In this document: positions 44,608-55,505 of the stretch, piece by piece
Position numbering within the stretch: the first letter of the stretch is position 1
Layout of the letters: each line of letters begins with the position of its first letter
NCBI RefSeq assembly: GCF_018873765.1
Contig: NC_057918.1
Span: forward strand, 37,425,871 to 37,489,870
DNA: 64,000 nucleotides
Reading direction: 5' to 3'
DNA from: Telopea speciosissima
Lineage: Eukaryota > Streptophyta > Magnoliopsida > Proteales > Proteaceae
Position numbers and translations under genes: made by a program
The notes under the pieces: model-generated
Databases searched by the model: none
What the model saw: only the letters and a program-made list of their open reading frames with translations
What the model was told of the DNA's origin: nothing

Positions 44608-45456
44608 CTATTGGATTTCTTGGACATCTCTCTCCTCCAAATATTTCTTCCAGTCTTGGACCTTGTGGAATTCTGACTTTTCCCTTTGTATTTGATAATG
44701 CATAGGCCGGAGGTGAGGACACGGAATTGGTGTGACCAGTTTTAGTTTTTCCATCAACCACATTTGGAATACCGTCGGAGATCCATGAAGGAAATCTGTA
44801 CCATATTTCTGAGACTGACTCATGGTATCAAACCCTTTGAACGTTTCTGCTAAAACGGTAGGAGCGATGTCGCATCCTTCTTCAATTTGCCTCACCACTT
44901 CCGTAATTATTGGGGACATGCCTTTTCCTGGAGATGCTAATAAGTACCTCCCAATCATACAGAATAAGTATGCCCACCTTTTGCGTCGGATCTGTCTTTC
45001 TTCTTCAAATCCATTGTTGTTGAAGATCTTCACAACTTTCAACGCATCCACCTTGTCATAATTGAGAACTTGCTTTAACTCCTTCTTATTCATGGCAAAG
45101 AAATCTCCCAAATTTTTGAAGAGCTGTTCTTTCTTCATAGTTGGGAGGAACGACTTTCCTTGAGGGGGTGACATCATGCAAGTCCGGAATTCTTCAATGG
45201 TCGGAGCCAGCCAGACTTTTCCGAAGTGGAACGCATGCAATTGGGGGTTCCAGCACTTCGACACTTCCCTTAGTAAATCATGATGGAGCTTGAAGCAACC
45301 GATCCTTCCCAATACTATCAGATGGTGATCCTCTAGGAGTGTAGGCTCGTCCACATTCATCCGGAGAGTCCACTGACGCAACTGCTCGTCGAGTCCTTCT
45401 TTCTTTGGTCCTCTCATGCTACCTGTATCAAGGATTGGGTTAGCATTTTGCGACAC
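44608..45456 (-). CDS. Accessory ORF of the Tat element, PMD/DUF7745-like
   Basis: An intact frame of 282 residues lies downstream of integrase on the coding strand. At residues 45-100 it reads DHHLIVLGRIGCF, HDLLREVSKCWNPQLHAFHF and GKVWLAPTIEEFRTCM. This is the same arrangement as the PMD core in the antisense gene (WWPSTHTFHLPFGEATVTP): Trp, Pro, His, Phe, a Gly-x-[VA] turn and a following Thr/Pro. From memory it resembles the family called DUF7745 in plant retroelements. The function is unknown; a gag-related or host-interaction role is possible. No lesions, in contrast to the pol genes beside it. A long T tract (45613-45645) lies between it and pol. Confidence 0.65.
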   Translation of the reverse strand: MSQNANPILDTGSMRGPKKEGLDEQLRQWTLRMNVDEPTLLEDHHLIVLGRIGCFKLHHDLLREVSKCWNPQLHAFHFGKVWLAPTIEEFRTCMMSPPQGKSFLPTMKKEQLFKNLGDFFAMNKKELKQVLNYDKVDALKVVKIFNNNGFEEERQIRRKRWAYLFCMIGRYLLASPGKGMSPIITEVVRQIEEGCDIAPTVLAETFKGFDTMSQSQKYGTDFLHGSPTVFQMWLMEKLKLVTPIPCPHLRPMHYQIQREKSEFHKVQDWKKYLEERDVQEIQ

Positions 45457-45612
45457 AGAATGAATAAAACCTTTGTTAATAACCAGCTCTAGATGACTTT
45501 TACTTCTAAGCTAGGTCAAGGATGGAAGGCCAAATGGCGAGATTTACCCATATGTACAAGGGACGCCGACTGGCGGAATTTATGGGAGGAAACCGATACA
45601 ATACCTTCTTCT

Positions 45613-45643
<31 letters not shown>

Positions 45644-45728
45644 TGAGACCGTACCCGAATACATCGAGTTGCCTACGTATCCCTTTGGAGGAATCAGGTC
45701 GAACGTAGTTCAAATTGCTTCACATGTC

Positions 45729-48700
45729 TCAAACAAAATACTTCTTTAGTTGGTCCATATTGACCAGACCCCGAAGATCTTCTCCGTCAAGAACAGAGAG
45801 TTGGACCGCCTGTCCTAGCAATATGGTCTTGACTTTGTAGGGTCCACTCCAATTGGGTCGGAATTTTCCTCTTGGGTCGTGGATTGGAGCTCGCTGCTCT
45901 CTAAGGACCAAATCTCCTTCCTCAATGCTCCGAGTGCGGACACCTTTATTGAATGCCCTAGCCATTCTTTGCTGATATTTCTTGAGATTATCCATGGCCT
46001 TCATCCTTTTCTCATCCAGGAGATTGAGCTCTTCGTACCTGGCCCTTACCCATTCTCCTTCTGGCAATTGACTATCGAGTAAGACTCAAAGAGAAGGGAC
46101 CTGAATTTCTACCGGTAATACGGCTTCCATCCCATATACCAGAGAATACAGGGTAGCTCCGGTAGAGGTTCGGATAGATGTCCGATATGCCCATAAAGCT
46201 AGTGGAAGTTTCTCTGCCCAGTCATTGTGTGTATCTGCCATCGTTTGCAATATGACCTTCATATTCTTGTTGGCTGCTTCTACTGCTCCATTAGTCTGTG
46301 GTCGGTAAGTAGTAGACTTATGCCTCTTAATGCCAAATTGGTTACAGAGTTCTTCCACTTTCCCCCCGAAATGCAGACCTTGATCTGAAATCAACTGTTG
46401 CGGCACCCCGTATCTGCAGTTGAGATTCTCTTTTATGAACTTTGCCACCTTGGCGGAAGTTAGGACTGCATAAGATTGAGCCTCTACCCATTTTGTGAAA
46501 TAGTCGATGGCGACTAACACGAATTGATGTCCATTTGAAGCCTTTGGAGTTATTTTTCCAACCACATCAATTCCCCAAGTAGAAAATGGCCAAGGGGCAT
46601 TTAATGAGTGCAACTCTGTCGGAGGAATATGAATGATGTTGGCAAATATCTGGCATTTATGACATCGCCTTACGAAGTTAGCACATTCAGCTTCCATAGT
46701 GGCCCAATAGTATTCCATCCTGAGAATTTTCTTGGCCAGCATCCTTGCATTCATGTGTGGTCCACATATTCCTTGATGGATTTCTTCCATAATGATTTGA
46801 GCCTGATCCTCATCCACACATAATAGTTGGATACCATCATAAGACCTCTTATACAACAAGTTTCCTTGGAGGAGGAACTGAGTGGCATATTTTCGTAAAT
46901 GCCTCTTCTCTCTTTCTGAAAACTCTTCAGGATATCTCCTTTTCTTGATGTAGTCGACCACTGGAGCATACCAAGGTCTTACATCCTTGGTGAGCGCATT
47001 GAGTGGTTCTCCATATGCTGGGCAAGTCCTTCTTTCTATTAGGAAGGGCTGGATCTTGTCTCGAGTATCACATTCTACCATGGACGCCAAAGTGGCTAAA
47101 GCATCGGCGAACCGATTGCTATCCCTGGGCAGATACTCAAAAGAAACTTCCTTGAAGCATTGCATCAGTTGTTCCAGATAGATTTGGTAGGGCTTCAACT
47201 TCTCATCCTTAGTCTTCCACTTTCCTTGTGTTTGACAGATTACCACAGAGGAATCCCTGTAAACTTTAATTTTGTCAACTCCTACAGACAGAGCCATTTC
47301 TAACCCAATAGCACAAGCTTCATATTCTGCTATGTTATTGGTACAACTAAATTCCAATCTGAAGGCCATCGGCAAGTAAAAGTCTTCTGGGGTTATCAAT
47401 AACACTCCTGCGCCAAATCCTTTTTGATTGGCGGCTCCATCAAAGTACAGTTGCCACCCCCTTGTTGGTCTGGCTTCTACGGAGTACAAATCTTCATCTG
47501 GGAAGAGGTCATCTGTTGCTCGGGAATCATGCTCTGAGGGAAATGCTGCTAGATGGTCAGAGATTGCTCGCCCTTTCACAGACTTTTGACTGACATAAGT
47601 TATGTCGAATTCTGATAATAGCAACAACCACCTAGCCATCCTTCCTGTCAATGCTGGTTTCTCGAAGAGGTACTTAATTAGATCCATACGAGAGATCAAC
47701 CTGATGGGATGTGACACCATGTAGTGCCTCATGCGCTTAGTTACCCAAACCAGAGATGTACATGTCTTTTCTACTGGGGCATATCGAGTTTCATACTCGA
47801 TGAATTTTCTGCTCACATAGTAGATTGCATGCTCTTCTCCATCCGCCTTGCCAACTTGGGCCATTATTGATCCGACCATTGTTTCTCCTACTCGACAAAT
47901 ATAGGAGCAAAGGTTCACCGAACACCTGGAGGGACAAGTATAGGAGGAGAAAGTAGATACTCTTTGATTTTCATAAAGGCATCTTGACATTTCTCGTTCC
48001 ATTCTTTCGGCTCTTTCTTCCTTAGGAGTTTGAAGATAGGTTCACAAGTGGGTGTCAACCGAGATATGAATCTGCTGATGTACTGGATGCGGCCCAAAAA
48101 TCCTCGTACCTCTTTTTCTGTCCAGGGTGGTGGCATTTCCGTGATGGCTTTTATCTTGTCAGGGTCCACTTCTATCCCTCTTTCGCTGACAAGAAATCCC
48201 AGTAATTTTTCTGCTTTGGCCCCAAACACACACTTCTGAGGATTCAGCCTTAGCTTGTATTCTTTGATTCTTTCAAAGAACTTTCTGAGAGCTGCAACAT
48301 GGCCTTGTCGGTCAATAGATTTGACTATCATATCATTGACATATACCTCTACTTCTTTGTGTATCATGTCGTGTAGGATAGCCGTGGCCGCTCTTTGATA
48401 TGTTGCCCCAGCATTTTTTAACCCAAAAGGCATTACTTTGTAACAAAACGTGCCCCAGGTTGTGGTGAAGGCAGTTTTCTCCCTGTCCTCTGGGCACATA
48501 CTAATTTGGTTATATCCTGAGAAACCATCCATGAAGGACAGTAGAGCATGGCCTGCAATGTTGTCTACCAAAATGTCAATGTGGGGTAACGAAAAATCAT
48601 CCTTCGGGCTGACCCTGTTTAGGTCACGAAAATCCACACACATTCTGACCTTCCCATCTTTCTTAGGGACTGGGACAATATTGGACAACCATTGAGGGTA

Positions 48701-49036
48701 CTGAGTTACTTAAAGAAATCCTGCATTCCATTGCTTGATTACTTCTTTCCTGATCTTCTCACTCCATTTCGGCCGCATCCTTCTTAACTTCTGCTTGACT
48801 GGGCGAGCCTCCGGATGTGTTGGTAATTCATGTTGCACAATCTTTGGATCGATGCCGAGCATATCCTTGTAGGACCAGGCGAAGACTTCCTCAAATTCCT
48901 TGAGGAGAGAGATCATTTGGGATGTTTCGTTATTATTGAGAGAATCACCAATTTTGATTATTCGAGGGCATTGATCGGTCCCTATATTTACGGGGTACGT
49001 ATCCTCTCGGACGGGTTGAGCTCTTCTTTGCTCCAA
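45729..49036 (-). pseudogene. Gypsy pol: RT, RNase H, second RNase H, integrase
   Basis: Read from 49036. A pre-RT segment contains EEFEEVFAWSYKDMLGID. RT spans about 48688-48000 with VDFRDLN, MPFGLKNAGATYQ and the active site YVND (codons at 48343-48332), where the family normally has YVDD. A frameshift falls near 47930. RNase H follows (YYVSRKF region). A second, archaeal-type RNase H then appears (WQLYFDGAANQKGFGAG, NNIAEYEACAIGLEMAL, YRDSSVV), typical of the Tat lineage. Integrase has the HHCC zinc region at about 46740-46650, then WGIDVVGK, LISDQGLHF and TNGAVEAANK for D, D and E. The C-terminal domain (FRPNWSGPYKV) ends at 45729. Stops occur near 48710 and 46083. The DNA is mostly in one frame with gag. 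Confidence 0.95.
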
Positions 49037-49123
49037 TTGTTCTAACAGATTACGATGTTCTAAGACATTATCATCATCAGAAGAATAGGAAGAAGAAGAA
49101 GAAACATACTCGGAATCAGTAAT

Positions 49124-50743
49124 TTAATTCATGATAAGGGGAAGAGTACAGACAGACCCAATGGACTGGACATTTCCACCGGACTCAGATATAGACTCAG
49201 AGACGGACTTAGACAGGATTATACTAGAGCTGGTTACAACTTTAGATTCATTAATATGGAAATCTTCCATCATTCTTGCCCAATTCGCTATGGATCCTTG
49301 GAGAGGTTGTATGAGAAGATGTGGTGCCGGTCCTCCTTCTTCTTCTTCAATGATCACTGCTACTTCGAACAGTTTGCCGATCCCTTGATCCCCTGTGACT
49401 TCCTTCTTGCTGGCTTGATCCAATTCCATGGCTATCCAGTCTACTTTGTTCTTAAAGAATATTTCAAGTCCTGGTAGACGTTCGCCCTGTTCTTGATCGA
49501 ACCATGGTTCTGGATTTCCACAGTAAGGGAAGTCTTCTCCCTCTTTCACGAAGTACCTGTTCAGGGTCTTGAAATATGGCTCACCATTTGCCATACTATT
49601 CGTCTGTCCTGTGACTTTCTTCCTTGGGTTCTTCAGGTTAAACCCTAATCCACAACGGTTGGCATTGGCTGGTATCTCCGGGAACGTCGGTACCCCCTGT
49701 TGGTTTTTACCCAATCCTAATCCAGGAAAATATTTCATCTTTCTCATAATCTTTACAGAGGCTTCGCTCCACATTGTCAGGAATTTCCCTAGACTCTTGT
49801 CTTCTTCACTTGTAGAGGTAGTACAAATGTGGCCGATTTCAAACCCACCCAGTTGCACTTCTTGCGAGGGTGAACCGCCTACTTCAATGTTGGCCAAAGT
49901 GTGTACCATTTTCGGGTCTCCAAAAATGGTAATCACTTTCTGATCATATATGAACTTCAGCTTTTGATGAAGACTTGATGCTAGGGCTCCCGTTGAATGT
50001 AACCATGGTCTTCCAAGCAACATATTGAAGGATGCTTGAATGTCGATGACTTGGAAGTCTATGGTAAAGCAGGCTGGTCCAATCTTGACACTGGTGGTAA
50101 GAATCCCAATCACCTCCCTTCTGGAATTGTCGTATGCCCTGATGGTTTGACTAGACGACTTCATTTTGTCTAGAGATAAACCCATGCATCTGGCTGCTTT
50201 GAGGGGCATCACATTGAGGGCGGACCCATTGTCTATCAGAACCTGGGGGACCTGATTCTTGTTACATTCCACCGTAATGTAAAGTGCCCAGTTGTGATTC
50301 TTTCCTCCTGGGGGTAAATCCTCTTCTGAGAAAAAGAGTGACTGAATGGCATAAGTGGCCCCCACTATGTGAGATAATTCCTCAGGCCCCATTTCTATGG
50401 GCACTTGAACCTTGGTAAGAGCTTTCAGAACAGCTTCTTGGTGGGTTGGTGATGCCATTAATAAACCCCAGATTGAGATGTTGGCTTGGGCTTTCTTCAA
50501 TTGGTCTAGTACTCGGTTTTCTGGCTCAACAACTGCCGTGGATTGGCTAGACCGATATTTTTCCACTGTCAACTCTTTATTCTTGAAGTTTTGGCCACTC
50601 CTGGTTTCTGCCACCTCTGACTCTCTTTCTTTAACGATCAACCAGACTGGGCAAAAGTCCCCATCTTCTTCGTCACTATCAGTGATGATAAGAGGACCCT
50701 TGGGACAAATTCGGGTTTTACCTCCTTCATCAGACAAGGCCAC
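49124..50743 (-). CDS. Gypsy aspartic protease with G-patch-like segment
   Basis: An open stretch of 539 codons in the same frame as gag. The protease active site is VLIDNGSALNVMP (Asp at residue 171, Asn in the usual Thr position), with the flap/second region FNMLLGRPWLH at about 239-249. A G-patch-like segment MKYFPGLGLGKNQQG follows at about 335-349. The N-terminal 90 residues are acidic (ITDSDEEDGDF). It is part of the gag-pol polyprotein rather than a separate gene, and the apparent ATG at 50743 is only the first Met after a stop at 50759. Confidence 0.88.
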   Translation of the reverse strand: MALSDEGGKTRICPKGPLIITDSDEEDGDFCPVWLIVKERESEVAETRSGQNFKNKELTVEKYRSSQSTAVVEPENRVLDQLKKAQANISIWGLLMASPTHQEAVLKALTKVQVPIEMGPEELSHIVGATYAIQSLFFSEEDLPPGGKNHNWALYITVECNKNQVPQVLIDNGSALNVMPLKAARCMGLSLDKMKSSSQTIRAYDNSRREVIGILTTSVKIGPACFTIDFQVIDIQASFNMLLGRPWLHSTGALASSLHQKLKFIYDQKVITIFGDPKMVHTLANIEVGGSPSQEVQLGGFEIGHICTTSTSEEDKSLGKFLTMWSEASVKIMRKMKYFPGLGLGKNQQGVPTFPEIPANANRCGLGFNLKNPRKKVTGQTNSMANGEPYFKTLNRYFVKEGEDFPYCGNPEPWFDQEQGERLPGLEIFFKNKVDWIAMELDQASKKEVTGDQGIGKLFEVAVIIEEEEGGPAPHLLIQPLQGSIANWARMMEDFHINESKVVTSSSIILSKSVSESISESGGNVQSIGSVCTLPLIMN

Positions 50744-50758
50744 GATAGACTTCCGGGC

Positions 50759-52801
50759 TTAATTTAGGATTCCTGACAGGGTTTCTTGCTTTTTAGCAAC
50801 CTGTTGGACTGTATGGGGTTCTTCTGGTATCAATTGGCCAATGGCATGAAAAGCTTCCGAAGCCGCTTGGTACATCTTCCTTGCTTCTGCCAATGACTTA
50901 TAGAAGCTGTGATCCTTCTTTTCTCCTTGGGAAACTGAAATTTTGGACCTCTTTTCTGGGGTTGAAATAACTGGGTGGATATTCCCTGTTGGGTCATTTA
51001 CCGTTTCTCCCTCATTGACATGACACATATAGAAATCATCATGTGCTCTTGCCCATGCGCGGTATTCTCTGTCACCCTGATACGGAGACGGGGGAGGAGT
51101 CCCACATAGGTCTTGTGTCAAGGCCAAAGTTAACTTTACAGAGTTTTCCAAATGACGAATTGCTTGAGGGAGTGCCCACTGTTCTTTAACAGATTCCAGC
51201 TGTTGAAGCTCCTCCTGGTACTTATCATCCAAGATCACCGTCTTCATGAGTGTTTCCTGGATTTTATCTATATCCCGGTGGATCTTGTTCACCCGAAATG
51301 ATAATTCCCATGGTGCGGGTCCACAAATGTTCTCATACTTCTCCAGACGTGTCCTTGGTTGCCAAGGTTCCTTATCCTCTGTTTCTTCTTCCCCTTCGGA
51401 CACTTCATCATTGGATTCCTCTGATGCAGATTCTTGCTCACTTTCATCTTCTTCAGATGATTGTTCTTCTTCCAACGGCTCTTCCCCTTCATCATCGATG
51501 TCCATAGGAAAGATACCTCTGGTGGGGTCAATCTGAAATTCCCTGAGGCTGATATCATTGATCCATGCGTCCCAGGTTTCACTTCTTCGGGGTGGATCTG
51601 GATAGGAGAATGAATCTGAATACAAGACCAGGTCTTCTGGAGGAGTTCCGAACAGATCACAGGCCAAAGCATTGACTAACCAAGTCATATTTTTCAGCTC
51701 ATGGAGGGTTCGAGTGAGTTCATCGCTCTCATTTGGCATCACCAAGCTCTCACAACGTGCTGCGAAGTTACTACACACCACATCTGGAAATAGAGAAGTA
51801 GCCTTGTACAGGATCTCTTGAGTATGGGTGGAAACATCGAGTATATCTGCGACTTGATAGAAGGCGCTCATGTTCCAACGCTCAAAATCTTCTTTGGACA
51901 CCGTCCAATTGCCTCTGGGAACCTCTGGAGATGATATCTCCTCATCATCTCTACTTTTATACTCATCTAATGATATGGGTTGAATAAGGCTGGTAGGGTC
52001 ATTATTATCATCGCTTCCGATGTTATTTACCCAATCCATCGCTTCCACTCCTTCGTCCTCCATCGTTGGACTTTGCTCAGCATACTCTATCCATCCCTCG
52101 TGGATATCTTGATCATCTTCCTCATCTGAGCTGTTGTCAATATCTCCCCTTTCATGGGCAAGAGAGACTTCTTTGGTCAGAGCTTGTCCAATAGCTAGTG
52201 CTGAGACTGCTTTAAGGAGCTGAGGTGTGACTCTAGTGATTTCAGTCCCTCCTTCTTCTTTAGGAACCAGGTGAGATATTTCGAATGATGAGAAACCATA
52301 CTTGCACAATGGTGTCATTATCTCGAGACCCTCTAATCCATACTCCAAGAAATCCATCTTTCGAAGCCGGTTGATGGATGCTATACCTCTACCTTGGTCA
52401 CATGGTTGCCCGCCTGTTCGGATATTCCCGTCACAGTTGGTTCGGGCCCAATAAACGCAAATCTGCATCCTTTCTGCCCGTGCTTGCCGTGACTGCTCAT
52501 CTCTTCCTGAATACCACGGGATGGGCTGGATCAATGTGGTAGGATCTTGGAATGGTGTCTCTTCCTGCAGCATGTTCACTGATCCTGTAGACGACTCTGG
52601 GGAATAGGTCCCCTTTACCAGTGGTTGTGAGATTTTCCATGCAGATATCTGGTATTCTACCCACGTGGCACCTTCTGACTTTGGATGATAGAAAGGGGAA
52701 TCGGGCCGATCCACTTCCAGAGACACCTCTTGTCGAATCTGTGGTTCTTTTTCCTCCTTAAGTTTCTTGGTCAACATTGCTATATAGATGTGTGCCTTCA
52801 T
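50759..52801 (-). CDS. 680-residue acidic extra domain between gag and protease
   Basis: In frame with gag upstream and protease downstream; only the TAA at 52862 and the one at 50759 separate them. It has no retroviral motif I recognise. It contains four degenerate modules, each an aromatic block followed by DPTxxIxP. They are TWVEY (46-50) with DPTTLIQPI (86-94), GWIEY (236-240) with DPTSLIQPI (268-276), TWDAW (409-413) with DPTRGIFPM (425-433), and REYRAW (578-583) with DPTGNIHPV (603-611). Two helix-rich segments (363-387 and 547-570) both end LxGTPP before modules 3 and 4. Acidic runs lie at 223-233 and 435-479. The predicted product would be released from or remain within the Gag-Pol precursor; its function is unknown. 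Confidence 0.75.
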   Translation of the reverse strand: MKAHIYIAMLTKKLKEEKEPQIRQEVSLEVDRPDSPFYHPKSEGATWVEYQISAWKISQPLVKGTYSPESSTGSVNMLQEETPFQDPTTLIQPIPWYSGRDEQSRQARAERMQICVYWARTNCDGNIRTGGQPCDQGRGIASINRLRKMDFLEYGLEGLEIMTPLCKYGFSSFEISHLVPKEEGGTEITRVTPQLLKAVSALAIGQALTKEVSLAHERGDIDNSSDEEDDQDIHEGWIEYAEQSPTMEDEGVEAMDWVNNIGSDDNNDPTSLIQPISLDEYKSRDDEEISSPEVPRGNWTVSKEDFERWNMSAFYQVADILDVSTHTQEILYKATSLFPDVVCSNFAARCESLVMPNESDELTRTLHELKNMTWLVNALACDLFGTPPEDLVLYSDSFSYPDPPRRSETWDAWINDISLREFQIDPTRGIFPMDIDDEGEEPLEEEQSSEEDESEQESASEESNDEVSEGEEETEDKEPWQPRTRLEKYENICGPAPWELSFRVNKIHRDIDKIQETLMKTVILDDKYQEELQQLESVKEQWALPQAIRHLENSVKLTLALTQDLCGTPPPSPYQGDREYRAWARAHDDFYMCHVNEGETVNDPTGNIHPVISTPEKRSKISVSQGEKKDHSFYKSLAEARKMYQAASEAFHAIGQLIPEEPHTVQQVAKKQETLSGILN

Positions 52802-52861
52802 TAGCTTCCTCTTCCTGACTGGATGAATTAAGGTGGTAGGATCTACTTGCTCGGCATCCTC

Positions 52862-54268
52862 TTAAAGCGTATTTACTCCATGGTTAGGTAGAGGATTTGT
52901 GGTGACATTTGGCGGCTGCTTCTTCTGAAGTTCAATTTTACCCTCGTCAATCAAGTCCTGGATCCCATGCTTAAGAGCTAGGCATCTATCCGTATGATGG
53001 CCTTGTTGGTCGTGGTAATGACAGTACAGATTGGGCTTATACCAGGTAGGTGGATTGTTCAAATCCACAGGCTTAGGAGGAACGGAATTTATCATTCCCT
53101 GTTTCTTGAGCTTGGTGAATAACAACAAGGGCATCATTCCTTTAAAGTTGAAATTCCTCCTGGGTGCTTCAGATTCAGTTTGGATCACGAGAGGGGTGGA
53201 TCCTGTGGCTACCACGGACTTCCGCCTGGCTGCTTGTCCCTACACATTTCCTCCTTTGGCTCTTGGGCTTTTCCTTGCCGAATAGCTTCCGATGCTTCAC
53301 GGGTCATACCCGATTCGCCTTTCTTTAAAGATCTTATCTTCAATCTTCTTCCCGATTGTCATAAGAGCATCAAATGTTTTGATGTGCTGGTAGTATATCT
53401 TCTCACGGTACTCCCCATACAGATTTTCTAACAATATCTCGACCTGCTCCTCCTCAATAGGGCAGTTCCACATTTTTGCGGCCTTCTCCCTGAACCGCAT
53501 GATGTAGTTTGAGAACTCTTCACTTGGTTCTTGCCTCAAGGTTTTCAATTCTCTTCGAGTAATATCCATCTCAGTGTTGTATGAATATTGCTTAGTGAAG
53601 GCTTTAACCACAGAGGCCCATGACTGGGTTTGGGTGTGATCAAGCTAGGTTAACCACCTCAGAGCAGATCCGGTCAAAGAATATAAGAATGCCTGTCCCA
53701 TTTGGTTTTCGGAAAGTCCCCATGATCTGGCAATGGTGGCAAAAATCTTGAGATGAGCCCTAGGATCTCCCAATCCGTCGAACTTATCCAATTTCCATTT
53801 GAAATCTTCGGGGATTTTCCCTTCGGGAAAGAACACCAGGTCTTCTTCATCTTTTTCTTTGACTTTGCCCTTGACAACCACTCCCAACTCGGCTACTTTT
53901 TCTCTCATTTTCTTCTCCCTTTCAGTCTCAGGAGGGTCCATAGGGTGGCTATCTTCCCCTTCTTCTATTGGTATGATGATTGGAGTCTTGAGGGTTGCGA
54001 GGTTAGTTTTTCAGACTTCTTGCTCTGCTGGTCCAGCTATGGATCCGCCCCTAGATAGTTCATTGACTGACTGAACTAGTTGTGCCATGAGTTGGCGCAT
54101 TTTGGCCATGTCTACTTGTAACCTATCCACTCGATCTTCGACGTGACTTTCAGACAAGTGATCCTCCGGAGGATTAATGTTACTCACAAGTGATATCTCA
54201 GAAGATGAACTAGAAGACTGAGAAGGAATCAGGGATCTTGAGGAGAATGGTGGGTTGGCTCGAATCAA
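52862..54268 (-). pseudogene. Gypsy gag
   Basis: The frame starts at 54268 (MIRANPPFSSRS), with a coiled-coil-like segment VDRLQVDMAKMRQLMAQLVQ. The retrotransposon gag domain follows (WKLDKFDGLGDPRAHLKIFA, AFLYSLTGSALRWLT, then VVKAFTKQYSYNTEMDIT, EPSEEFSNYIMRFREKAAKM). Next is a zinc-knuckle variant CHYHDQQGHHTDRC, followed by ALKHGIQDLIDEGKI as in Ogre/Tat gags. Stops occur near 54011, 53645, 53297, 53216 and 52862, and all segments share one frame. A linker just past the last stop (EQVDPTTLIHPV) carries another DPTxxIxP motif. Confidence 0.92.
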
Positions 54269-55486
54269 CCTTCCGTCGCATCAGACCCAGATGGATAAGG
54301 ACGGAATCGTGCTTCTACGAAAGAGAGAAGAATACCTAGTTTAGACCCTAAGAAGGCTAAAGAAGAATTTTATTTTATTTATCTATTTTTTTTTTTCCTT
54401 TTGAGTTTTTTTTTTTGATTTTTTTTTGGTATTTTATAACATTTGTTTCATTTTATTATTTTATTCGACTCAAGTAATCGGAGTGATCATCAGAGTTTCA
54501 GCAGACTCCTTCTGAGGCCAGACTTCGAATGCCGTCATTGCCCAAGCATTTGCGAACACAACAACAAAAAATAAACAAAAGAAAGATCCTAGTTACCGGG
54601 TCATTGATGATTATGTCTGGAGTCAAGATGAGACGCCTTCTCTTTTTTTTTTTCGAGGGACATGTAAGGTTCCATTATATGGAAGTAGACTTCCATTTTT
54701 CTTTGAGGGACTATTGTGGGACTATGGAATTCCATATCTTTGATAGTATCTCATATCAAAACCAGGTTAATCGTCAAATGACCCTAAACTCGGTCTTTCT
54801 TACAGCTAACAAATGTTAGTTTGTGTCGTACCCTAATCATATGTGGTCTATTTTCCTACATGATGCATGTAATGGGTAGGCTTCCATAGGACAGAACAAT
54901 GTCACCCTTGACAGAACCGATATACCTATCACTCATGGTCGCGAATTGTAGGCACATGGTTCTTTTGACATACCTGGAGAATAGGTCACACAAACTCAGA
55001 GTAATCGAGCTAGTGCCTTTTTTGAGCGGCAGAGCACTCCACAGCACACTAGTGAATACCCTCGCTGGTGATTCTAAACTCGTACAGTAAATATCAAGGG
55101 TTGTAGCTTCGCCGCGAATTACCCATGACTACTCAGGGGGTCCAACGACTAACTACGGGGGTAAGATGAGTTTCCATGCAGTGTATGTGTGCAAGAAAGT
55201 GGTACAGGAAGCGGCTATCATCCGATCTCAGAGTACTTAGCATGACGTGCCTCACCTCCCCGAGGGTAAAGGCACGACATGTGGAGTACACACAAGGGTT
55301 AGCCAGACAAATATATTATCGTATTTGTTTATTTATTTTTTTTTTGTATTTTGTTTTGTATATTTTTTTTTATATTCTTTTATTATTATTATTTTTTGTT
55401 TATAAAAGTTTAGAGAGAACATTCTGTCATTTATTGATAGCACCTATTTAGAGAGTTTGACCTCGGGTGGACATTTGTCCACCATC
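54269..55486 (-). other. Leader between primer site and gag of the Tat element
   Basis: About 1.2 kb with no long sense frame. It has A/T-rich runs at 54360-54470 and 55320-55410. Ogre elements carry an ORF1 here, but none is visible in this copy. Confidence 0.6.
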
Positions 55487-55504
55487 TCCCCAGTGAAGTC
55501 GCCA
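55487..55504 (-). other. Primer binding site of the Tat element
   Basis: The minus-strand sequence tggcgacttcactgggga lies one base inside the 5' LTR. It differs by one base from the tRNA-Arg-complementary site reported for Ogre/Tat elements (tggcgactccactgggga). Confidence 0.85.
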
Positions 55505-55505
55505 C

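Noticed and set aside
49131..50762. Plus-strand frames such as 49131-49388, 49569-49943 and 50412-50762
   Set aside because: They are antisense shadows of the Gypsy protease region and have no motif.
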